NCBI GenBank assembly: GCA_961205875.1
Contig: OY540812.1
Span: 34,481,098 to 34,545,097, forward strand
Direction: 5' to 3'
Source of the DNA: Sialis fuliginosa
Taxonomy: Eukaryota; Arthropoda; Insecta; Megaloptera; Sialidae
Length of the DNA stretch: 64,000 bases
Both the position numbers and the translations under genes were made by a program. Positions 12,401 through 21,400 of this stretch are shown here, one piece after another (within the stretch, counting starts at the first letter, position 1; each line of letters opens with the position of its first letter). The notes beneath the pieces were generated by a model that was not told where the DNA came from, ran no database searches, and saw only the letters and a list, made by a program, of their open reading frames with translations.

Positions 12401-15400
12401 CATTATTCGCAACTAACGAATAAAAATATAGTTATTCGTAATCGCGAGTACTCACGATTAACGATTGATTAGTTTTTATTCGTAAGATCTTCGAATAACG
12501 AATAATCATTCGTTAGTTTCAGATCAATCAAACTAAAAAATTACGATTGAACTATTACTACTTGTACTTTGGCGTAATAATATACATAATTATGATGCAT
12601 GATGGGGGTTATTGTCAGATCTTGAATTTTTTTTTTTTTAAGTCCAGACACGCATTTAGTGATATTTTAGGCCCGTATTGTTATAATAACAATTAATACA
12701 CATATACTAAATAGAAACCTTGCTTATAATTTAATAAATTAAAAAAAATTGTACAAGTAAGTAGCGAAACAGAAAATTTCAATATTTACAATAAATACAG
12801 CATAGAAACATAAGATATTATTATTAAATTTAATAAAATGAAAAAAAAAGTACAGACACGTATTTAGTGATATTTTAGGCCCGTATTGTTAAAATAACAA
12901 TTAATACACATATACTAAATAGAAACCTTGCTTATAATTTAATAAATTTAAAAAAAAAATGTACAAAGGTGTATTGAGTGATATTTGAGGCCCGTGTATT
13001 AAATTAATTAATAAACTCACAACTTGCCCCCTGTCACAGATGAAGGGTTGCAACTGGTTTCATTCGATCCGGCGGGAAAAATACTTCGGGATTCTAGGGA
13101 ATTGGGGGGCAAAACAACCTTCTATCTAGCACAGGAGTCGAGATATTTACGATTTTCTGTAATGAATACCATAAGTAGCGAAACAGAAAATTTCAATATT
13201 TACAATAAATACAGCATAGAAACATAAGATATTATTATTAAATTTAATAAAATGAAAAAAAAGTACAGACACGTATTTAGTGATATTTTAGGCCCGTATT
13301 GTTAAAATAACAAATACACATATACTAAAAAGAAACCTTGCTTATAATTTAATAAATTTTAAAAAAAAATGTACAAAGGTGTATTGAGTGATATTTGAGG
13401 CCCGTGTATTAAATTAATTAATAAATTCACAATTCGCCCCCTGTCACAGATGAAGGGTTGCAACTGGTTTCATTCGATCTGGCGGGAAAAATACTTTGGG
13501 ATTCTAGGAGAATGGGGGGCAAAACAACCCACTATCTAGCACAGGAGTCGAGATATTTACGATTTTCTGTAATGAGTACCATGAGTAGCTAAAGAGAAAA
13601 TTTCAATATTTACAACAAATACAGCACAGAAACATAAGATATTATTATTAAATTTAATAAAATGAAAAAAAAGTCCAGACACGTATTAAGTGATATTTTA
13701 GGCCCGTATTGTTAAAATAACAATTAATACACATATACTAAATAGAAACCTTGCTTATAATTTAATAAATTAAAAAAAATTGTACAGAAGAGTATTGACT
13801 GATATTTGAGGCCCGTGTATTAAACTAATTAATAAACTCACAACTCGCCCCCTGTCACAGATGGGGTTGTAACTGGTTTCATTCGATCCGGCGAGAAAAA
13901 TATTTCGGGATTCCAGGAATGTGGGGGGCAAAACAACCCTCTATCTAGCTCAGGAGTCGAGATATTTACGATTTTCTGTAATGAAATACCATAAGTAGCG
14001 AAACAGAGAAAATATCAATATTTACAATAAATACATAAGATATTATTATTAAATTTAATACGGCTAATACTATAATGATAATACTTAGTTACTATACTTT
14101 AATTATTATTCTTATTAATATACATATAATATATAATATAATATATAATATATGTAATATAATCTTATGTTTCTATGATGTATTTATTGTAAATATTGAA
14201 ATTTTCTGATTCGCTACTTATGGTATTCATTACAGAAAATCGTACATATCTCGACTCCTGTGCTAGATAGAGGGTTGTTTTGCCCCACAATCCCCTAGAA
14301 TCCCGAAGTATTTTTTCCACCGGATCGAATGAAACCAGTTGCAACCCTTCATCTGTGACAGGGGGCGAATTGTGAATTTATTAATTAATTTAATACACGG
14401 GCCTCAAATATCACTCAATACACCTTTGTACATTTTTTTTTTAAATTTATTAAATTATAAGCAAGGTTTCTTTTTAGTATATGTGTATTTGTTATTTTAA
14501 CAATACGGGCCTAAAATATCACTAAATACGTGTCTGTACTTTTTTTTTCATTTTATTAAATTTAATAATAATATCTTATGTTTCTATGCTGTATTTATTG
14601 TAAATATTGAAATTTTCTGTTTCGCTACTTATGGTATTCATTACAGAAAATCGTAAATATCTCGACTCCTGTGCTAGATAGAGGGTTGTTTTGCCCCCCA
14701 ATCCCCTAGAATCCCGAAGTATTTTTCCCGCCGGATCGAATGAAACCAGTTGCAACCCTTCATCTGTGACAGGGGGCGAGTTGTGAGTTTATTAATTAAT
14801 TTAATACACGGGCCTCAAATATCACTCAATACTCTTCTGTACAATTTTTTTTAAATTTATTAAATTATAAGCAAGGTTTCTATTTAGTATATGTGTATTA
14901 ATTGTTATTTTAACAATACGGGCCTAAAATATCACTAAATGCGTGTCTGGACTTAAAAAAAATTAATTTAAGATCTGACAATAACCCCCATCATGCATCA
15001 TAATTATGTATATTATTACGCCAAAGTACAAGTAGTAATTGTTCAATCGTAATTTTTTAGTTTGATTGATCTGAAACTAACGAATGATTATTCGTTATTC
15101 GAAGATCTTACGAATAAAAACTAATCAATCGTTATTCGTGAGTACTCGCGATTACGAATAACTATATTTTTATTCGTTAGTTGCGAATAAGAACTGCGAT
15201 TTATTCGTAAATTTTTATTCGCACTCACGGATGAATTTTGCCCAACTCTGCTACGAATACATATTCAAATACCTAATAATAGAATGTCAATTACAAAAAA
15301 TTCCTTTATTTATTCTTGTTTTCGTATTTTTTTATCTTGTCTTTAAATACCTTGAGCAAGAACTATCAATAACTGATTGCGATATTATACAAGATATCTA

Positions 15401-18400
15401 GTAAACATACCGACAAACTTTCAAGAGTTGTCGAGGACATTAAAACAAGCATTTTGTTGTGACTGAAGGGTTGGTTAAAATCAAAAGGTCCTTACATTTT
15501 TGTTTACAAGTGACAATGATGCTCACCACGAGCGCTTGAATCGACATTATTTGTAACTCCCAGTGCCGGATTAAGCAAGCGCGGAGCCCGTAGCAAATGT
15601 TATAAAGAGGTCCTTGGTAGTGACGTCGCTAGGATGGGGGGTGGGGGTGAAACTCGGGGAGTAAATCGATAGCTTCACCCGCTCCCCCAGAAAAAAGTCT
15701 ATATGATTTTGTTTGCACATTAAGCGGGCGTCACCCCCTGTGAATTTTTAATGACATAAAAATATCAGTGGGATCTATTTTTTAAATAAATTGGATGGTC
15801 ATCACCTATATAGACTTTCAATAATAATAAAAGTCAATTCACTCAATTTATTAGACATTTTTCCCATTGGAAGCTTTAAATACCCATAAAAGAGGTAAAT
15901 ATTATACCATAGACATAAAGCACGGACCACGCATCTAACTCGAAAACAGAGCCGTGTCAAAAAAACAAATAGAAAATGGTTTGCCCTTATTTAAACAGTA
16001 ACTATTTATTTCTTATTAGAAAAAAAAAGATAGATATATCCCAAACGCAACCGTATCTCTCTCACTGTTTTGAAGAAATATTACACCATTTTTTTCGGGA
16101 TACATCTATCTCTTTTTCTAATAAGAATGAACTAAATGAATTATTAAATAAGTGCAAGTATGTATATCCCAAATCATTTTCCATCTTTTTCTTTTGACAC
16201 GGTTCTGTTTAGATGCGCGGTCCATGCTCTATGTCTATGGGTAAATGGGCTTTAATTTTTAACAAATAAGACAAGTGTCACCCCTTCAGGTTGTAAAAAA
16301 TTAAGGGATATTTTTTTTAACTCTTTTAACCCTTGGCAAAGAACGGAAAGGGATGATAAAATTTGTTGAAATTTTTATTCAAAAATTAGAAAACGCAAAC
16401 TTTTAAATGTGCTTTGGAACACGTAAATCAAATGAATTTTCGCGGAAATATAACTGTTTGAAAATTTGAATTTTGCTTCCTCGCAATATCGAAGATACGA
16501 GAAGCTATGTGATCGTTTCAGATTGAGACAAAAAAAAAGTTCTCCAATTTCAAAATTTTAAATTTATTTATCCATTTCACGTCAAGACAAACACTTTTCG
16601 TTCCGTGTCTGTCTGTCCGTCCGTCCGTCCGTCCGTCCGTCTGTCCCCTGAATCCTTGTCACACGCATAACTCATGAACCACTGAACCGATATTATTGAA
16701 ACTTGGTCGGATGGTTGGGTTTGGTTTGAGGACGGTCCCATTTCAAAATCATCAAAATCGTGTGTAAGGGGGAGGGGTGACACCCCAAAATATTTCTTTT
16801 TTCAAGATATCTCAAGAACGACACATGTTACGAGAAAATTTTATAGAATATTTTTTGTAGAGAATTAAATTTCCTATAATATGGGTCTACTACGTTTGTT
16901 GTAAAATATTCCCTTACAAAGATTTATCTAAATTAATTTTAAAAATTCGTGTTTTGTTTTTCTAAATTGATATTTGATTGGATATATTAAGTGTCATTTT
17001 GACGTTTTAAATGTCACTTTGGCGTTTTAAATGTCACTTTGACGTTTTAAATGTCATTTTGACATTTGCATAAATTTAGATTTAGATTGAAATTGTCAAA
17101 AAATTAAAAATATATGAAAAAATATTCAGGTGCGTTTTAAGAAAAAATTCGAACTAAGATTTTTTAGTAAAATTTGTATAAAAATTAAATGGTTAACCAA
17201 TGCCAGGCAATTTATCTGAACACTATCGGTTTTAGTGAATTTAGCACGAGGAAGCACTGTGCATTTACTTGGCAGATGTTTTTTCATTTCCTTTTTTTTA
17301 ATTATCCCTTAATTTTTTTGAGGTGTGTATAATAAAACACCACTTTACAAACAAAATTTTCATGATTTGATTTGAGCAAATTTAGAAAAATCGATTAAAA
17401 AAATCAAAGATCGGAGATTCAAAAATCGATTTTTCGATTAAATCGAATCGAGATCGGAAACCCTAAATTTAAATTATTAATTAGTGTAGATTTGAACACC
17501 CCGTATCAACCATTGGACGGTAAGTGGTAAGTCCAATAAGAGATATTTTTCCGCAAAGTCGCGGGGCCCGTAGCATTTGCTACTCCCGCTACCTTGTTAA
17601 TCCGGCCCTGGTAACTCCACCCCCTTGCACATAACCTATAGTATAACTAGCTTTATAAATAAATAAATAAATTATTACCTTGTTTTTATCCGAATCAACA
17701 ACGTAGTTATTCAATTCCTCTTCAGATTCTGATGCAGAATCTTCAGATGTTGAATAACAGATGACACCATCAGGGACGTTTTTGTTACTCATCATCCACC
17801 AGGCTTTCTCACCAGATATCTGATGTATGATCATTGGTGGCTTTAAAAACCCGTTATCCGTTGTTTTCTGTTCACGCTCTTCAATTTTTTTAAGATTACT
17901 TTTTGAACTGTTCGTCTGACTTTTAAGTTCATCAGATTTAACACTGTTAGATTTATTATTAAATGCAGCGTTTTTTATATTACTATTACTACCGTTATTT
18001 TGTTTAGCAAGTGAACTACTTTTGTTGTCAGTTTTATTAGAACTAGTTATATCTGAATTACTTTTTAACCACCAAGCTCTTTCTCCTGATTCGATAGGAC
18101 GTATTTTAAACTTTTCTTGTTCATAAGAATTATTTTTAATCTCTTTACTTTTTAAGTCGATATTTGAAGAAGATTTCTCATCACTGTTTAACCACCAAGC
18201 TCTTTCTCCTGATTCAATAGGACGTATTTTATATTTTTCTTCTTGGTAAGAATTATTTGTATTCTCTTTACTGTTTGGCTCTATCTTGGGAGAATCAGGC
18301 TTTTCGTCACTGTTTAACCACCAAGCTCTTTCTCCGGATTCTATTGGTCTGATCTTAAATTTAGGTTTACTGTTTTCTGATTCACTTTTTATATTTTGTT

Positions 18401-21400
18401 TAGTGTCAATACTCTTTGGTTCAGAACTTTGTGATGTATTTTTCATTAAATTATCTTTGTTAGATGCATTTGATTTAAGATTGGTTTGAAAACTGTCTTG
18501 TGCTAAATCCGAAATACCTATAGATGTTCTTGAGTTTGATTTTGATATAGATTTGGCATCAGATGTTGAGCTATCATTTTCAGATACGTTTTTATTTTTT
18601 TTACTTTCACTCAAAGTACTATTCGATGAAGATGTTGATTCTGAACTTCCACTTCTGGACCTGCAACGAATTATTTTTGTTTCAGATTCTTTTTTTGAAT
18701 TCTTTGTAGATGTTGAAATATTTGATTTAGATCTCAAACTTTCTGAAACTGTGGTGTCTGATCCACTTGAAGTATGTTTTTTATCTGAAGTTTTCTTTGA
18801 ACTTGTAATACTAACAACACTATCTGTATCGCTGGAGCTGGAACTTTTCGATGGACTTTTAGTCGATTTAATAAAATTCGGATTCATATTTAAAGTTGAT
18901 TTTCTGAAATCTTTATTTACAGATTCTAGTGATTTTTGTGGTGAAGATAGGGAACTGGGTGGAGTTTTATTCAATGCACATTTTGGTGGAAGTGTATTCT
19001 GAGATGAACTAGCTGATATAGTTCGTTCATTTTTATTTGTTTTACTTGTTGTGTTTAAACTTTTTGATAATGAATCGGATGTTTTACTTTCTAGTTCTGG
19101 AAGTTTTAAATTTGAACTAGATTTTTTAATATCGACAAAGAGTTTTTTATTCTCACTATCTGATTTTTTAGCTGTTGTATCTGATAATTTTGATGTCATA
19201 TTTGTTGTATCAGGTGGTTTTGAAGAAGAAGAAGATAATTTTGAAGCACTATCAGATATTCTAGAAGCTGTGCTAGATGTTCTAGAAGGAGTAGTAGATA
19301 TTTTAGAAGTCGTATCAGATATTTTTGATGCCGTATCAGATATTCTAGAAGCTGTGCTAGATGTTCTAGAAGGAGTAGTAGATATTTTAGAAGTCGTATC
19401 AGATATTTTTGATGCCGTATCTGATTTCTTGGAACTTGTGTCAGATTTTTTTGATTCATTGTCAGAACTTTTTGACGTACTTACACTGAAACCACCTAAC
19501 CTAGAATATTTCGCGTACCCAGGACTAGAGTATTTTGTATCGAGGTACGAATTCCACGGGGTTATTACAGTTGAACCAAATCGCGAATATCGCGCCGTAT
19601 CGTCCATCCTGTCTGACTGTACTTCTTTGTCGACCATTGCTGATCGCAAAACTGGTCTCTGTATTTCCTTCTCAATTTGTCTTGCCATCTCGGATCTTTT
19701 CATGCGTAAATACGACGAACTAGAAGGTGGATTTGGAGACGTACCTCTAGTACATACTTTTACCGTTACTGTCTGAACAGGCTTTGAATTATAAGTAGTT
19801 TCTTGTTCTATTTCTTTATCAGGTGTTACGCTCTTCAAAGAAGACCTACTTGTCGATAATGATCTTCTACTAGAATCATCTATAGATATTGATGACGTCC
19901 TTGAACGGGGTTCGGACGAATTTCCACTTAGAGTTCTATTTAAACTAGTGCTGTACCTGGTTACATTTGGTGACACGTATTTAGACGGAGTTATACTTAA
20001 ATCTTCTCGTGATCCTATTCGTGATGACGTTAAAAGACTTGAGCCGTATCTGGACGTTGAGCTTGCTCTCGAAATATCTTCACGAGAATTTCGTCTACTC
20101 AGCGATGTTCCACTCAAAGAGGATCCATATTTATTATCAGTAGATGAAGTACTCGAACCATATTTTGATGTTCCATATCTCAAATCTTCTATTGAACCGA
20201 TTTTGGCAGATGTTCCATATTTAGATAAATTACTTTTCGAACTGTTGCTTGTAGAATTAGCAGTATATTTTCCAAGTTTAGATAAATCTTCTTTTGATCC
20301 ATATTTAGTTCCGATTTTTGATAAATCTTCTCTAGAACTTGCTCTGGATGAAGACGATAACTTTGAAGCACTAGTCAATCCAACAGTAGTCAGGTCCTCT
20401 CTGGAGTTACGTCTTGAACTAGAGGTTAAGTTACCGAGGTTATATTTGGTTACAGGAGGACCTCTATTTGATTCATCGCGCGACGTCCTTCTGGCGGCTA
20501 CTGTGTTTGTAGTTGTGTTTGAGTCTTTGCTTGTGCTCAGACGCCCAGAGTATGCCCGGTAAGGAGTGTACGTAGATGACGCGCTAGATTTCTCTGTTTT
20601 AGGTATTGTAATTGGGCTAGGGTCTCTACTACGCGCTCTGCTGCTACTTCTCGAAGAAATGAGCGGTGTTGAAGGTTCAGTGCTTCTAGGTGTGTGAGTG
20701 GATGAATATGTAGATGAGGAAGGACTATAGCCTAGAAATAAAAGTCATATATTTAATACAAAATATAAAAAATAGTGTGCTATGAAAATTTAATTAAATT
20801 GAAATAAATACTAAATATCTTCAAAAATAGTTTTGCATCTTTGAATATTATTGATAAAATATAAAATATCATTATAGTGAATAATACTATGTTATCAACA
20901 ACACTAATATATTGGAAAACTATAAAAACGAATGACATATTTATGTACATAATAAAAATCGGAATTCAAAAGAAGATTTTATTTTATAAAATTTCATAAC
21001 ACATTATTTTTTAGTATTTTATAAAAAAATTGTTATATCTTTTTTAACATTAATTTAAACACTATAAGACCTCTTACATTCGAGCGACATTTGGTGTTTA
21101 AATTAAGTAAAGGCCTCTATATACCACCCAATCTGCAGTACCCCGCCTCTACCTTTCGACAGTGGCGTAGATAGCATTTTGCGATGGGGGGGATAGTTAA
21201 AAAAATAAAGTTCGGGTATAATAATTAAAATTTATTATAATTTGGAATTGAATGACTTTTTTTTTGGTCCTATGGTTATATAAACTGTACTTAGTGTACC
21301 CTTTATTACATAAAAAAAAAAGGTCGTCCCATTAAAAATTAAGCAATAACTGAAAACCTTTTTTTTTACTCTTTATTTACCACATGTTTTTGAGTTTTCT

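Larger units (their letters stand above)
12332..15250. mobile_element. hAT-type foldback element carrying inverted repeat arrays
   Basis: 2919 bp with ends CAGAGTTGGGCA and TGCCCAACTCTG and a perfect 8-bp target duplication CTACGAAT (12324-12331 and 15251-15258). The terminal 300 bp are inverted copies full of TTATTCGT words. The interior holds about 410-bp units as direct repeats in each arm. No transposase. A smaller relative is at 28822-29538. Confidence 0.85.
15561..17610. mobile_element. hAT-type element, 2050 bp, with nested repeats
   Basis: Ends CAGTGCCGGATTAA and TTAATCCGGCCCTG with a perfect 8-bp target duplication GTAACTCC (15553-15560 and 17611-17618). Inside are a 334-bp foldback (15907-16240), R1 copy 2 (16475-17284) and part of a TTAAGGGATA repeat family. 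No transposase is left. The right end is only about 70 bp from the donor of coding exon 3. Confidence 0.85.

Noticed and set aside
12642-14952. CRISPR-like array because of regular repeats
   Set aside because: Units are about 410 bp, inverted between arms and inside a hAT-type element in eukaryotic DNA.
16577-16783. Minus-strand ORF with RTDGRTDGQTD, also near 27694
   Set aside because: It reads through the GTCC microsatellite of repeat R1.
18286-20562. Long plus-strand ORFs opposite the Ser-rich exon
   Set aside because: They are antisense shadows of a biased coding exon. The minus frame has consistent splice phases and protein repeats.
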